A DNA stretch of 64,000 nt from Salvator merianae (GCA_003586115.2 QVOM02000029.1:25657139-25721138); one strand, 5' to 3'; shown: positions 1 to 12,913, counted from the first letter of the stretch. Notes: generated by a model from the sequence alone, not told the origin. Translations and numbers: made by a program.

Positions 1-641
1 TAAGGTACCTACTTCCATAGAGGACTCTCAGAAGGACACCAGAGGATCTTTGGGAGCCATCAAGTGTGTCCTTCTGATGGTTTTCTCACCATTCAACATG
101 CCCTCTGCAACCTTTAGAATAAATGACAGCAAAGAAAGCACCCTAAAGACCCTGCATTTGCAAGGCCTTTTCCAACATGAGGATGTCCCTCATTTTATAG
201 CTGACAGCTCTGCTCTAAGCTGTTGGCTCCAAAAACCAAGAGGGGTGCATGGGCTATTTGGTCAACACATGCTCCAGTCCAGGGGGTGGGTGCAAGTATC
301 CTTACCTCTGTGTGCCATATCCTAGCAGTGTATGGATGCATGTTATGATTAGCTAAAGTTCTCTCTTTATTGTGATTCAGGAAGTTGAATCTAAGAAAAA
401 AAACAATTCTAGAAATGAACCCAGAATTTTTGTTTTGTTTTGCTCTGCACTTGCCATTTTTAAAATGTAATTCTCAGTTGTTTCACAAAGATTAATTAAA
501 TGTTTAGTTATGTGCAGTGATGACTGGGGAAACAGAGGCCATCCCTACACTGAATCATAGACTGGCATGCTGTGAACAATGGAAGATGGGTGCAGTTGGG
601 TGCTACCACTGGCATTTAATGTACATGCAGCTAGAGATAGT
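1..641. other. AT-rich spacer, nothing recognised
   Basis: No repeat, RNA gene or exon is recognised here. The open frames are short (91 and 70 codons at most) and have no family resemblance or splice context. Confidence 0.6.
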
Positions 642-1125
642 GGTCCTGTTTGCACTTTGTGAGAGGAACGTTCCTGTCCACTCAATAGTCAGCTGCATTC
701 ACACTTTCAAATGGAGTCAGCTGCCTTGAAGCTCACCTAAGCCCGCCTGATGCCTACATGAAGCTGAGTAAGGCTGGTGAAGAAATTGCAGTCTGGAATC
801 TGACTTGCACAATCAGGGGTAGATCAGGGGAGCTACGTTCACAATATTTCCGGGTTTGAAATGGTGGTGGGAAGGGGCCAGCTTCAGAAACAGGTTTCTG
901 GCTTTGAATTAGTAGCTCTATGCTTCGAAATAAGTAGCTCTATGCTTTCAGAAGTAGCTCTATGTTTCACGACTACTGCATTCCCATTTGCACTGCTCCC
1001 CCTGCTGGTCAGCCTGCAAACTTTTCCATTGCTGACAAGTGTGAATGCTGATCAGCAAACTCCATTCTCGCCAGCCTCAACCCTGCTAATTTGTATGTTC
1101 TGCTCTGGTAAGTGCAAAAACACCC
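642..1125 (+). mobile_element. Non-autonomous inverted-repeat DNA element, family A copy 1
   Basis: About 480 bp with inverted ends. The left end reads GGTCCTGTTTGCACTTTG and the right end, read on the other strand, GGGTGTTTTTGCACTTACC. The trinucleotide AGT lies directly outside both ends (639-641 and 1126-1128), as expected for a 3-bp target duplication. The interior has a cluster of short motifs AGTAGCTCTATG repeated at about 910-965. A clear second copy lies at 61263-61757 in the same orientation and matches along its whole length, which proves this is a dispersed repeat. The 111-codon open frame inside (861-1196) runs out of the element and is not a gene. The class is inferred as PIF/Harbinger-like from the GGG ends and 3-bp duplication. 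Confidence 0.75.
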
Positions 1126-1406
1126 AGTGTATGCAGGCTGATGAGGGACCTTTCATTTTCTCTGAGCACTCAAAACCACCTTATGATCTATTATAGATAA
1201 GAATATGATTTTGTGTGATCAAATATGCTGTGCTAATTCTCCACTGACATAGCACTTCTTTTTCTGTCCATTCCTACTTATGAAATCATAGGCTCGATGA
1301 TGTTGAAGTATCCTGTTTTAATCTTTTGCAGCTTCTGAATAGAGTTAGTACCTAAGAAAATACCTTTTCTACATCTTTGGATAGTCAACTAATAGTCAGC
1401 ACAGGT
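1126..1406. other. Spacer, nothing recognised
   Basis: AT-rich DNA between two inverted-repeat elements, with no gene, RNA or repeat signal seen. Confidence 0.5.
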
Positions 1407-1847
1407 GGGCCTTTTTGCACTTTCCACATTAGAACAGGATAAATATCTTGTTCTAAGATGGAATAGACCTTGCAGCATGAAAGCCATTCACACTGTGACA
1501 CCTTAGACCACACTGGCAGTGCAAATGCTGGTGACCTGCACCATGACAGCAACCGGGAAACTTCCAGCCACTGCCATGGTGACCAGGGAAGTGGTGTGAT
1601 TATGCAGCTGCAGCCATGCCACGTCATGTTGCTCTGCATTTGCATCCAGAATAGGGTGGAAACGCAGTGTACCCAGGATAGTCCAGCTGCTCCCAGTACA
1701 CCTGTGAAGCATGATTTTGTGCTCCACAGTGCGTAGTGATTGGGAGCAGCTGCAGTCTGCTCCCGATCACCTGGGTTTCTGTTTGGTGCAGAAGAACTGC
1801 ACTAGTGAGCATCCCAATGCTCACTAGTGTAAAGTCCAAATAGGCCC
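1407..1847 (+). mobile_element. Non-autonomous inverted-repeat DNA element, family B copy 1
   Basis: The ends are inverted: GGGCCTTTTTGCACTTT on the left and GGGCCTATTTGGACTTT on the right, other strand. Two strong hairpins sit near the right end. One is an 11-of-12 stem around GGGAGCAG/CTGCTCCC (1738-1768). The other is a perfect 12-bp stem ACTAGTGAGCAT/ATGCTCACTAGT with a 4-nt loop (1801-1828). A shorter relative at 55463-55656 keeps both hairpins and both ends. Overlapping open frames on both strands are products of the hairpins and low stop density, not genes. Confidence 0.75.
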
Positions 1848-3470
1848 AGTGACTGACCTAAATAGGACAATGATATGACACTGCATACGCTATATTATGT
1901 TCCTCACAATGACCTACAATTGCAAGCTGTGGTTTTTAGACTTTCATTGTAGGGTCCTCATGGGTGTAGGATCAGGCATCACATCTCCTCTTTTGGTGAT
2001 ACAGTGTATCTGCCAAAAAGCACAATGCTGACCAAGGCACCCAGGGCTGAGGGCACTTTGGAGGAGCACCTTGTTTGCTTGGCACTTTTACATCTCAAAA
2101 TGGAGAAATGGAAAACAAGTGCCCATAATGTAGTGGGGCTGACACTTTTGCTGAAAAATCACCTTTTGTGTGGCACAGTAGAACCTGAATTAGCATTTAC
2201 GCCAGGCTCCATATTTCATAGGACTCCTGTTTTCCTTTGCAGCAGAACCAAATAAATAAAGTCAATAGCTCACTACCCAACTACCCTGGAATTCTTTTCA
2301 AGCAATAATTTTAAGTAAACAAGATTGCACTATGTTAGTATAGGTACAATGTTTTTTATATATCAATTTTAATATTCTCCACATTCCCGCCTTTTTTTGT
2401 AATTACATTCACAGATCTTCCTGATTTTTGGTTTTGTTTTACTTCTGTTGCAAGCAATAGTCACACGAAAAGCACAAATGGGAAATATATATTTTCTTTC
2501 CCCTTCTTCTTCTGCAAATGAATGTGTTCTGCTACTGAATGAATGCTAAGTTAAAATTGGCAATGAAATGTGTGTCACCTCATAAGGTAACTAAAGCCTT
2601 ATAGGACTCAGTTCTGGACATTTTGTTTATTCTCAGTGGGTTTTTCTATTTCTGGGATTTGTTTATTCTTAGTCTGTTTTGATGGAACAGTTAGTTGAAA
2701 AAAATATAAATCTATATACTGCTGTGTCTTGTTTTCCACACTTCATTTTGCATAAAAGCGAGGTTCAGCATGTTCCACTGGAATCCAATTATTTTAAAGT
2801 GAAAACCAGCAATCAGAAATATCTGGCTAAAGAACTCTTTCTATTCTTCCGATATTATTTCTTTCTTTTAGACATAACAATACCTTAGAGTATTATAAGA
2901 AGTGGAGCCACATTTCCCTGGAAATCATCAGTATAAACAATTGTTTCTGTTCCATAGAAAATGCTCCATTTTACTTCCTTCACTGCACAACATTTCACAT
3001 GCTTATTTTAGAATGATGCTGGGCCCATTCTTGATTTTTATTTTATTTATTTATTTATTTGCAGAGGTACGTGTTGATCTTCTTCTTATGTTTGGTACAT
3101 AATAAGAAATGTGAAATAAGTTTCATCCTCAGATTCTTTTGTAAAGTTGTCCAAGTTTAGGATTTATTGGGAAGGAACATGATGCATAATTATCAGTGGA
3201 AAATACCATAATGGTAAAAAGTCAAACTTTGCTTCCTCTTTTACTATAATCTCTCAGGACTTCTCTTATTGCTGTGCTAAATAAACGACTTTGCACTTTT
3301 AAATGAAAGTGAAAAGAGGCAGAAGCCCTTCATCTTTAGCAAAAATGCTTAATATCAATTTTAATATGGAAGCCAACATGCATGAGTATTGATTCCTCCA
3401 CCTTCAAGGATAGTAATTCTTTATATCACAATATTGTACAGCATGGTTTTGTTCTTACAGACATTTTATT
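1848..3470. other. AT-rich spacer, nothing recognised
   Basis: Low-complexity AT-rich DNA with short poly-T and TTTA tracts (near 3040-3060). I see no transposon ends, RNA gene or exon. Confidence 0.5.
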
Positions 3471-3545
3471 TAGTTAGTTCCATTTTTATCCCACCCTATA
3501 TCTGAAGATCTCAGGATGGGTTATGGCAATAATGAACAAGATGTA
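3471..3545 (-). mobile_element. LINE/SINE 3'-end relic (L2/CR1-like tail)
   Basis: Read on the minus strand, this gives a degenerate version of the tail seen at several places in the window: a 'cataacccatcctgagat' block, then a 'ggtgggataaaaatgg' block. That is the usual reptile LINE end of 'taagccgccctgag...gggcgggatataaat'. Only the tail is visible. Confidence 0.5.
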
Positions 3546-4779
3546 AAATGAACACACTGAAAACAATGGCAGAGTCTGAAAGCAGAGAAGAGAAACTGTT
3601 TCCTTAGCCAAAGGCCAGAATGAATAGGTGTGTCATCATTGTTCTCGTGAACATGTAAAGTGAAGGTTCCTGGCACCATGATTTCTCACATATAACATGG
3701 CTTTGCTCAGCATAGTTTTACTCTGCATGGCCAGTAAAATGCAACTTGCCACATTTAATGCAATCCCAGAAAACAGGTGCAATTTATTATGTGGCACCAT
3801 TGACCTGCGGTGTCATGAAACTGGTCCTTTGTGATTCATTTAACTCCTGGTTACTTTGATTGTAGTGTTGCGTTATACAGCAGTCTGTGTTATTTGAGGA
3901 ACAGCTATTAACATTTTGAATACTTGTTATCTGCTAGAGTAAGAAACCAATTGGGAAGGTTTTATTTCAGTAGTAAAAACATATGATTTCTGGGCAAAAT
4001 GTTCAGGAGCAATCCCTCTGGTCTATCTCCAGAAGAAGGTAACAACAAATCCTTGCTTATTGCTGACCAGAAAGCAAGAGATTTTTGGCATATGAGTGCA
4101 AGTCACGAACTAACTGGCAATCCATTGCAGTCCAGAAACTGCCACCAAACAAGGCTTTGATAGATTAGTCATCAAATTTCTATTTTCCTGATGCAAATCA
4201 TAACATTAATAATAAACTATTTCCAAATAATCTTACATTCATTTACTGGCTACTTCTGCAGAGAACTTCATGGATGGAAGCTTCATTTGGGCTGCATTCA
4301 CACACAGGGCTTTTTTAAAAAAAAAAGTACCGAAAGATAGCTCAGAGATGGTTCAGAGTTGGTACTGTCCCAAGTATGAATACTCATCCCACTACTAATG
4401 CACATTAAGGATCAGAAAATGCACTTTCAAAGCAAATTAGAGGTGGATTAGCGATAAGAATGAGATGAAAACATCATTATCACAAGCTGCTACTCTTAAG
4501 ATGCTTTTAAGTTACTTTCTTTACAGGAAGAGAATGGGCTTTAGTAGCCAGGTGTTGAGGTGGACAATGCATATCTTTACATTCTGCACTACTATCCCCG
4601 TATGCATAGTAGTAAACATAAAATTAAGTCTCTTTTCCACTCTGAATACATGGAATTCATTTGATGATAAAATGAGATATACCATTATCCATGAGTTACT
4701 GTGTCTATAGAATGCTGTTTAGGTACAGCCAGTTTTTCAGTAGACTTTCCCATTCTATTTAGCTCTCTCTGTCAAATAT
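3546..4779. other. Spacer with a possible MITE left end
   Basis: Mostly unremarkable. At 4289 a sequence GGCTGCATTCACACACAGG begins, resembling the left end of family H (21360, 40333), and nearby text to about 4410 has loose similarity to that family. No right end was found, so this may be a truncated copy. Confidence 0.35.
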
Positions 4780-5062
4780 TGACAGTGTCTCCACTTTCCT
4801 CATGGAGGTGCCCATTGCCACTGCATCTCCACTCTAGGTAGAAGTGGTTACTCTGTGCTGATTGTGAAAGTCACTTTGCCAGTATGATCTTTGTCTGAGG
4901 CACCTTGTATACTGGGTGACTTTGTATGGAGGTGCCTCTGAAAATGGTGCCTTCATGCTACAAAATGGAGATGTGGGGGACACCTTTGTCTGTAGCAGAT
5001 CGTGGTGCATCCTCTATCCATCCAGAATGGAGCCACCTCCTACTGGTAGTGGAGACATGGCC
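4780..5062. mobile_element. Short inverted-repeat DNA element
   Basis: The left end, GACAGTGTCTCCACTTTCC, mirrors the right end, which reads GGCCATGTCTCCACTACC on the other strand. The GTCTCCACT core is shared and the element is about 280 bp. The 'CTCCACTTAC' core also occurs at single ends at 49530 and 7259, so this belongs to the same broad set of short elements. No target duplication could be established. Confidence 0.5.
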
Positions 5063-5596
5063 ATTATTTAGCATTACTTCTTTATAAATTTGTTTATGCA
5101 GAGTTTTTTTTTTAATTTTGTATTCTATTCAGTTTCTGATTGTTGTATTTTCAGGTAGATGGATAGGCATACTTTGTGAAAATGAATGCAGAATGAATAA
5201 ATCACAAGAGAATGCACATAAGAGAATGTTCACATTGATTAGTAAATCTCTCTTTTTGTCTTGCATTTTAGTTAACTAATTTAAAGTAGCTTGAAAAAGG
5301 CTCTTGTCTAACATAGAACAAAGGTAGAATGCTCAACATCAATGTTTCATGTTTTAGTTTTCATGCAATTCCATTTTCTATTTCATTAACTTTAAGCTTT
5401 ACAGTTTGGTTCACAGCTAAATTTTAAGCCAGCTGTATTCACCCCCTTATAAAATAAGAATGGAGTCTGTATAGAAATATGTTCATATTGTTATATTTCT
5501 TCTAAGGATGATGAAGACACATGGGTGAAAGAGAAAGTACATGCAAGAAGTTCCTTTATGTTTACACTTTTAGATCACCTGTTTTGTATTTGAAGG
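5063..5596. other. AT-rich spacer, nothing recognised
   Basis: No repeat, RNA or coding signal seen. Confidence 0.5.
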
Positions 5597-5700
5597 AGCT
5601 CAAAAGCACAATGGTATAGCATTTGATTTAGATTTCAGAAGGTCCCAGGTTCAATTCCTCCACGTTCATAACCCATATCACTTGAACAAAGCAATGGCAA
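5597..5700 (+). mobile_element. Degenerate tRNA-derived SINE head
   Basis: It contains an A-box-like 'tggtatagcatttg' near 5612 and a B-box-like 'ggttcaattcc' near 5648, spaced as in a tRNA gene. The intervening 'cagaaggtcccagg' is the sequence seen in common squamate tRNA-headed SINEs. The acceptor stem does not pair, so this is a SINE relic and not a functional tRNA. The tail after about 5700 is too diverged to place. Confidence 0.6.
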
Positions 5701-7580
5701 ATGACTGTATTGACATGTTCATTCAGTCATTAGAATTAGTAGAATACTAATTGTTGATCAGCTGGAGGGATTGACCTAATTTCTTACTATTATTCATACT
5801 AATTTTCTTCTTTCTTTTGATTATAGCTACAGTATTTACATATGTAAGGTTTCATGAACTAGATCTAAGCTGCTCATGAGTTATCAGTACAAAGTCTTAA
5901 AGTTCTAAAAAGACAGAAAAAGTGGGGAGGGGAGGTTATTCCACAGTAATAGCCTGGGGGCTATTACTAAGAATTTTCTCTCATATGTTCTCACCCTCCT
6001 AACTGGTGAAAGGGTTGGCACTGCCATAAAGGCCTCACTGGCAGATCCTAGGACATAGGCAGGTCTAAATATGGGAGAAGTGTTCCTTTATTACAGGTTA
6101 ATGTTGATACCTTGAAATGAGGAAAGGCAGAAGCACCAATATTCTGGGTAACTCCTCACCTTTCAGTACCAGCAAAGTGAGGTATTCAGTCCTACAACTC
6201 AGTTCATTTATAGGTCTTGCTTGACCCACAGCTCAGCCTTGTGAGATGTCAAGTCTGATTATCAAACTGATTTCGGATTAGCTCTTGCCTCTTTGTGACA
6301 ACAGTAAAGATAATGTTCAAGCTGCCTAGATCCAGGAACATGCATCAAACGTGTAAGGAGGGAGAGTGAGTTTGAGTCTTGTCTCCACAGTGATTTTGGT
6401 CAAGAAGGCCACAACTCTCTGGAACCCAAACACACAGCAGATGTAGTTCACCAAAAACATGGTGGATCCTGAAGATGAAGATGTTGGTGGAGTCAAATAT
6501 ATGTAGTGGACCGCAGAGTCAACCAGAAATATAACAGTGACACAATGGACCCCGGGTCAGTTAAGAGTGAGGAGGATTTGCCTTGGAAATTTGGCACAGT
6601 GGATGTTAGATGGCAACTGCCCCTTCTTCTTGAGGTTTGATCTTAAAAGGCCCTTTACCACTTGGAAAAACTCCGTTGGACTGCTATCCAAGGACTGAAT
6701 GGTGGTGTTGTCATTGGTATCATGGCAGAATCACAGCATTTTGGGAACTGACTGCCCCCACACAGCACAAGCCTATACACATAGAGATGAAATTTCCAGT
6801 GGCCCTTCTGGTGCTATGTAGTAAAACTAGCAAACTCACTTCTTAGCCATGTAAGGTTTGGTCAGACATGGATGCCAATATGTGTGTTCTTACTATCTGC
6901 GTACCTTTCCGCTGTTATCTTGAATACAGATTACAATATTTCATGGTCCTCTTCATGGCCTCTTCTGTCCACCTGCTAGTGTGGATTAGAGAAACCCTGC
7001 CCAGCATTAGTGTGCTCTATCTGCACAGGTCAGAGTGTAATCCAGATCAAGAGGCTCCATTTGCAGAATGAGAAGGCACCATTTTCTGTGGCACCTCTGT
7101 GTAGGGAGGGAAGAAACTGCCCTGCAATGGAGGTGCCCCCAAGATTGATCACACAGGGAAATTGCTTATGCAATCACTATGAAGACCCCTGCAGCTGCCA
7201 ACAATGGAGACGGGATGGCAGCAGGAGCCTTCTCCAACCCTGAAAGGTGTCCTGTTAAAGTAAGTGGAGAGGTGGCCCAATAGATTAACTGACCTCATTT
7301 TCACTGGTAAATAGCAATGTGAACCCATGAAATGGTGCAAAAGCCTATGTTCATGCTGCCAATCTGACATCCATTTTTATGGCCTTTATGGGAGAACACG
7401 AACATTTTGGGGGGAGGGGGTGGGGGAGAAGCAATGTGACCAAGTATGATGTGAAGATGAGCTTTGGAAGGGACTTTGAGATCTATTTTACACGTGAAGA
7501 GATATTATAAAGTGTCTTTTGTGCTCTTTGTAACTGAGGCAGAAGCCTAACAAGATGGGAGGATTTCCTAAAAGCATAGT
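5701..7580. other. Spacer, nothing firmly recognised
   Basis: AT-rich to mid-GC DNA. A lone element-end-like sequence 'taagtggagaggtggcc' lies near 7258-7275, but I found no partner. The short open frames (60-77 codons) overlap one another on both strands and look like chance. Confidence 0.45.
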
Positions 7581-7745
7581 AACTTAGAATCATAGAATCA
7601 TCAAGTTAGAAGGGACCTCCAGGGTCATCAAGTCTAATCCCCTGCTCAATGCAGGATTCACTAAACCATCCCTGACAGATGTCTGATCGGCTTCTCCTTG
7701 AAGACCTCCAGCAAAGGAGAGCTCACCTTCCACTCTTCATAGTAA
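7581..7745 (-). mobile_element. CR1-type LINE 3' end
   Basis: The plus strand starts with 'agaatcatagaatcat', the complement of the classic CR1 terminal 'atgattctatgattct' repeat. The text then continues as the complement of the usual CR1 3' region (a 'ggttggactagatgac'-like stretch and 'ccctccaa'). The element therefore reads right to left and is 5'-truncated, as CR1 copies normally are. Confidence 0.8.
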
Positions 7746-9446
7746 ATAATAGTGCTATACTTGAGGCCCTATTCTTAATCCAGAGATGTGCTGTTTGCAT
7801 ATCACCTCCTTTATTCACTGTCACGATTTAAGTTTACTCTTTCATCTTGATGGGGTGGTTCTCTTCAAACCCAGAAAATGTCCCCACAGGCCAATTTCTG
7901 TGTTCAGCCACCAGCAATGCTGCTGAGGGGACCAGCAATTCTCGAGCAACGATAGTGGTTTCAAATGCTCTGAGAGATCTTCAGACAGCTCTGCCAGTGA
8001 TGAACTATAACAGTGTTAATTCTGGCATGGCAGAGGAAGAGTGTGGCATCCAAATGTGCTTTTCTTGCACATGAATGTGCAATTAAGGGACAATGATGTG
8101 TAGACACTGCACCCAAATCGCACATTGATAATGGCATAAGAGCACTGTGCAGATCCTGCCTTGAATGCAGATGAATGTACTGAGGGACACTTATTCCCAG
8201 TCCCCCATCATATGTGACTTTAAGCTCTTCCTATTTAAAAGCATCAGAGTTTCATTAGTGTGAAGGTATTTCCCTCAGCTGCTTGGGGAGATACAGTCTA
8301 TCTATCTGGAAGAACTGACAAAGAAATCTGAGTACTCATCCATCTTCTGTTTACCATTTGAATCTAGGAAGCCTATATATGAATCTTATATAAATACAGG
8401 TGTATCTTCTTCTTCTTCCTATCTTTCTGAAGTGTCTTGGAAATTACTGTGTCCCAGACCTGCAGCCTTTTTCCTGCAGCATTAGCATTAGAATTTCCCT
8501 ATTATTTTCCTCTTCTCTACTTTCGTGCTCCCTCCAAAAATGCAAACAACCACTACTCACAATAGATACTTTAACATCACTTTTTATCTAGTTAACACAC
8601 TTGCTATTAAAACATCCCCATTGTAACAGATTAGGGGTGTCTGTGTGGGTGAGTGTGATTGGGTGTTTCAGGGTTAGAAACTACAAAATATTTCAGGATT
8701 TATAAGATGATGCAACAGTATATAAATGTTACAATAAAATAAAATTCTCAAAATGTACCAAGACCAACAAGAAAATGTCCTTCCTGTGTACACCTCTGAG
8801 CATGGCCAGAGTGTCTCTGGGCATATGTTGCAACACTGTGTTTGAAAGCAGAGTGCGTATAGTGACTAAAGGACATCTTTACAGTATTCCAGGGCCTTGT
8901 AGTGGACAAAGAAGGGGCGGCTGGTGCCAAAGCCACTTGGGTATCAATGTCATATGCAGACATGATCAGAAAAAGAGTGTGGTAAACAAGAAAATCAAAA
9001 GCATATTCAATCAGGAATGAGAAATTGAATATTTTCCCATACACCATTCACATAAGCAGTATTAAACACACAGGAAAAATATGAAAAGGGTGCCCATACG
9101 GTGCCATGCAGATTACTGAAGAAGGGAAACCTTTGTTTTTATTGCATACTGCAGATTTATCATAGTTAGGACAGTTCTTTTAAAAAAAAAGAATCTGTTC
9201 CCAACATGACTGTCAAAAAAGGAAAGCCATCAAGAATATTCTGCAAAACAATTTATTATGCATCTCTTCATTTTCCTTGTTGCCCATCTCAGAGGATCCT
9301 TGGGATTTTTCTCACACCCACAATGCTACTTTTATTAAAACTACATTTGAGAAGTTTCTATGAGTGAAATATTTAATTTATTAACTGAGTATCCCTGAGG
9401 TAAAGATGAGATAAATACAGTATTAATAACAAACTGCACAAAATAT
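7746..9446. other. Spacer, nothing recognised
   Basis: No inverted-repeat ends, LINE tails or RNA genes seen. Overlapping open frames on both strands at 8748-9047 have no recognisable content. Confidence 0.45.
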
Positions 9447-9585
9447 AAAACACTCCAATGAATTGTGAAAAGACCATCCAAAATTTCCACTAGATTTTTG
9501 CAAGTCAGAAATAAAAAATAAAAAACTCCAATGAATTGTGAAAAGACCATCTAACATTTAAACTAGATTTCTGCAAGGTCTCTGA
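9447..9585 (+). repeat. Two-copy imperfect tandem repeat, about 73-bp period
   Basis: The block beginning 'actccaatgaattgtgaaa' occurs at 9452 and again at 9525. Similarity continues through 'gaccatc', 'actagattt' and 'tgcaag' in both copies. The join is an A-rich stretch. Confidence 0.85.
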
Positions 9586-10330
9586 AAAATCAAGTAACAT
9601 TTTCCATTTAGGCAGTGTATAGTAACATACATTTTATTTGTACATTAGAATGCACGGAACAATTGTGAGTATCTGTGCAGAAACCAATCAACTCTTCTTT
9701 AAAGGGGAAAAATGGCTTCTAAATATGTTTAATAGGCTCATTTAAAGAAAAAAAAAATGACATTGTCATGATCTGATTCCTGTCCCAAATGTTTTGCAAA
9801 GCACTAATTTTAATCAGAATTTTGATCAAGGACTGTTATTGTTTTTGATCGTGTTCATTTAGTCTCTTCTTGTCATAAATCAATCTTCAACATTGTGCCT
9901 AAGATGAGATAGTTAAAAATAAACTACAGATAATTAAGAACTGTTCTGTAGTAAAGACATCCACCAGGGCTAAAAGCATAAAGGCTGATTTTTCTTCTGA
10001 TATTTAATATGTCTAGATTTTATAAGGTCTTAAGCTGTCTTGCAAATTGCATCAAATCAACTCAAGAAACACATTACAATAAGACAAGTCAACTCTACTA
10101 GCAATTAAAAAGTGAAGAAAGCTATTAGCCAAAGATATTGAACCAATCTTCTATTATCAATTAAAAGGTATTCAAAGACAGAGGTCATTCCAACTTTGGC
10201 TAGCATGCTATGATGATGAGTTTAAATAGAATGCATATGATATTTGATGACAGACAATACTCCAGCATTATCTATGCTATTAATTTCCTCTAACTAGTAA
10301 TTTGCCTTTCCCTACCCTGATTAGTTTTTG
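9586..10330. other. Repeat-free AT-rich stretch, candidate conserved non-coding DNA
   Basis: No transposon signature is visible. The text is rich in homeodomain-type cores (ATTA, CAATTAAAA at several places in 10080-10170) and in octamer/MEF2-like A/T motifs. This is only a composition-based impression; conservation cannot be judged from one sequence. Confidence 0.25.
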
Positions 10331-11909
10331 CACGTCTAATTTTTAGGATTTCCTTAAAATTCCCCATGTTTCAATTAAGTATTTAATTTTTGTAGATTTC
10401 TTCTTCTGTTAAGGGGGGGGGGGAGCCCTCTCTCGTTTGATTACTCCAGATAAGCTGTTTAGCAGCAGCAGTAAGGAACCAAATGTCAAATCCTGAAATC
10501 TGAGTTAGAGGGAGAAATCAGATAAAAAGACAAACACCAAATGTAAGCAGAGTCACATGAAGTACTTCCTGTCAGGAAGAGAAAATAGTCGACTTGAGTA
10601 ATGAAGTCATGCCAGTGCCTGGAAGCACTTTATGATTAGAAGACATGTGAGCTTTAACCTTGGTAAGAGATTACACATGCAACTTGTTCCTAAAGCTATG
10701 GTTTACAAGATGAAACTCTAGCATCTGTCTACATTCTGGATATGTATTTTGATTAGAACCCACAAAATAGAACTGAAACTCATGACATAGGGATCTCCCT
10801 TTGATCTCGCCAAACTGTATTTCAATATACAGCTGTGTCTCCATGTCCCCCGGAGGAAGGTTTAAATGTCCTCTCATGCCAGTGTGGATGGAGGCCTGCT
10901 GCTGCCTTGAAGAGCAGCACAGGGTGCATTGACTTCAGAGTAGGAAATTCTTGCTTTGAAGTAACCCTGTCCTAGGGTTTCAGCTTTCAGCAGCCATTTA
11001 ACTACTGTGAGCTAAATGGAAGGGGTTGATGTAGTGCAGTGCAAATGGTTGTCATAAAGGCTAAAAAAGCAGCCTTTGTGCATGTGCACTGGGACCTCTT
11101 AGACTAACCGGGACAGTGACCAGGAAAATGGCCTTTCAGATCCCCTTCCATTTGGTTCCTGCCCACCTTGTTGGGACACATCCTAAAATTAATTAAAATG
11201 TGGTTCACTCAGAACAACAGGAAATGACCGTCTGGAGCCTTGGCCTGTATTCACAATCCTGAAAGTGATCCAGAAGTCATCACTAGCTATGTCGAATTGG
11301 TAGACTGCATATTTTTGTGATCATTGATATTTTCTTGTCCGGCTGACCTAAAGCTAGTAAGGAGTTACTATTCAGTATAGATAGTACTGTGCTGGATGGG
11401 ACTGAATTAGTATGACTTCATTTCTACCTATGGCATAAGGATCCATTTCCCATTGCCATTTGTCCATAAAGCAGTGAAAACTGACACTTATTCTAAAGCA
11501 TTATGCTCAGACAACTTTACCCACACAATTCTTATGAAAGGCCTGCCAAAGCCTTCAGAAAGATCCTATCTCTCTAAGTTTTGACAAGCATGAATACATT
11601 TCCTCTACTCCTCCTCCACTGCAACTCTTGTTTTTGTATGTGCATGTCACTCATCCTTTCAATCAGCTTAACTATGCTAGCCACTCTGACACAGCCTGCA
11701 CTTATACTGGGTAAGTCTAGCAAGCAAATGGTATAAAGCTATACCTTCCCTTGGTGCTTTAAAAAAAAGAAGAAGAAAGAGAAGAAAAAGAAAAGAAAAA
11801 CTGGATAGTAAACTTGAACTCTGGGATCTTTATCAACATAAACTTTTTTAGTGGCTTTAATGCCAGCATCCCCAAGGGTTCTAATATCAATTCAGAGAAT
11901 ATCCCAAGA

Positions 11910-11910
<1 letters not shown>
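10331..11910. other. Spacer with an 11-nt G run
   Basis: There is a poly-G tract at 10413-10423 and an A/G-rich tract at 11761-11800. Nothing else was recognised. Confidence 0.5.

Positions 11911-11950
<40 letters not shown>
11911..11950. repeat. (ATT)n microsatellite
   Basis: About 13 uninterrupted ATT units. Confidence 0.97.
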
Positions 11951-11953
<3 letters not shown>

Positions 11954-12190
11954 CCACTACACAGAAACACTGGTCTGAGACTATAAAAATCATATAGCTC
12001 CCATGGACGTGCTCAAATAATTTTCTATGAACAATAAAGTAGACATTGTGACTTTTAAGTTGATTAAATTAGGATAATTATTCAAAACTTTTCAGGAGCT
12101 CCCATAAGGCAATGTTTAGATTCCAAATTATTCTTACAGTATGAAGTGGATTATCATTAGGCTGAAATAAAATCTTATAAAGAAAGAGGG

Positions 12191-12245
12191 ATTTTATTTT
12201 ATTTTATTTTATTTTATTTTATTTTATTTTATTTTATTTTATTTT
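12191..12245. repeat. (ATTTT)n microsatellite
   Basis: Eleven perfect ATTTT units, followed by degraded ACTTT units. Confidence 0.97.
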
Positions 12246-12265
12246 ACTTTACTTAAAGTGTGTAA

Positions 12266-12595
12266 CAGTGATATGCACAAACAAAAATAACATGTTCAGT
12301 TGACTGTCAAGCTGAACCTGTTTGTTTGGTTAGACAGTGAACTGTTTAATCAAACAAATGGTTGTTTGCGTTCAAACCTGTTAGAAGTCAAAAATTACAA
12401 TATATTTTTCACTGAAAAAGTCCTTTTTAAGGGCTAAACCACAGCAAATGCAAACTGATCATTTTTGTGTGTGTTCATGAGCAGGAAACTGGTTAGACTT
12501 GATAGAATTTCTTGATATCTGAACCATTGCATGTTTGTTTCCATGTGAGCATCCACAAACACAAACTGTTTGAATTTTTGTATGCAAACCAACAT
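12266..12595. mobile_element. Possible degraded hAT-like element
   Basis: The left part reads 'gatatgcacaaacaaaaat' and the right part, on the other strand, 'ggtttgcatacaaaaatt'. Both resemble the terminal 'tagggatgtgcac' motif of the clear hAT element at 51085. Internal TTTGTTTGG/CAAACAAA repeats are present. Divergence is high and no target duplication was found. Confidence 0.3.
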
Positions 12596-12913
12596 TTAAT
12601 ATCTCTAATGTGTAACATGTGAACTCACAGAAACCTATAGTGTCTGTTACCTTTTTTAGAAAGGGGCCAAGCATTGGTTTCCTGTTAGTCTTTGATGTTA
12701 GGAACCATGGAGGATCTGACTGCTGTATTCTAGACATCAGCCAAGACATCAAAGTCACGTACTTACTTGGTTGCTGACTTGACATCTGATTGAGAACTAG
12801 TAGGTCCAAGGAAGATTGGGTGACTGAAGGATGGAGATTCTACATCAACAGAAAGGTGCTGACATAGAGCACTAAGTATGCCCCATGTCATCAGAAACCT
12901 GTTATAATTGGTA

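Noticed and set aside
5597..5670. tRNA gene
   Set aside because: Promoter boxes remain but acceptor and anticodon stems do not pair; a SINE relic.
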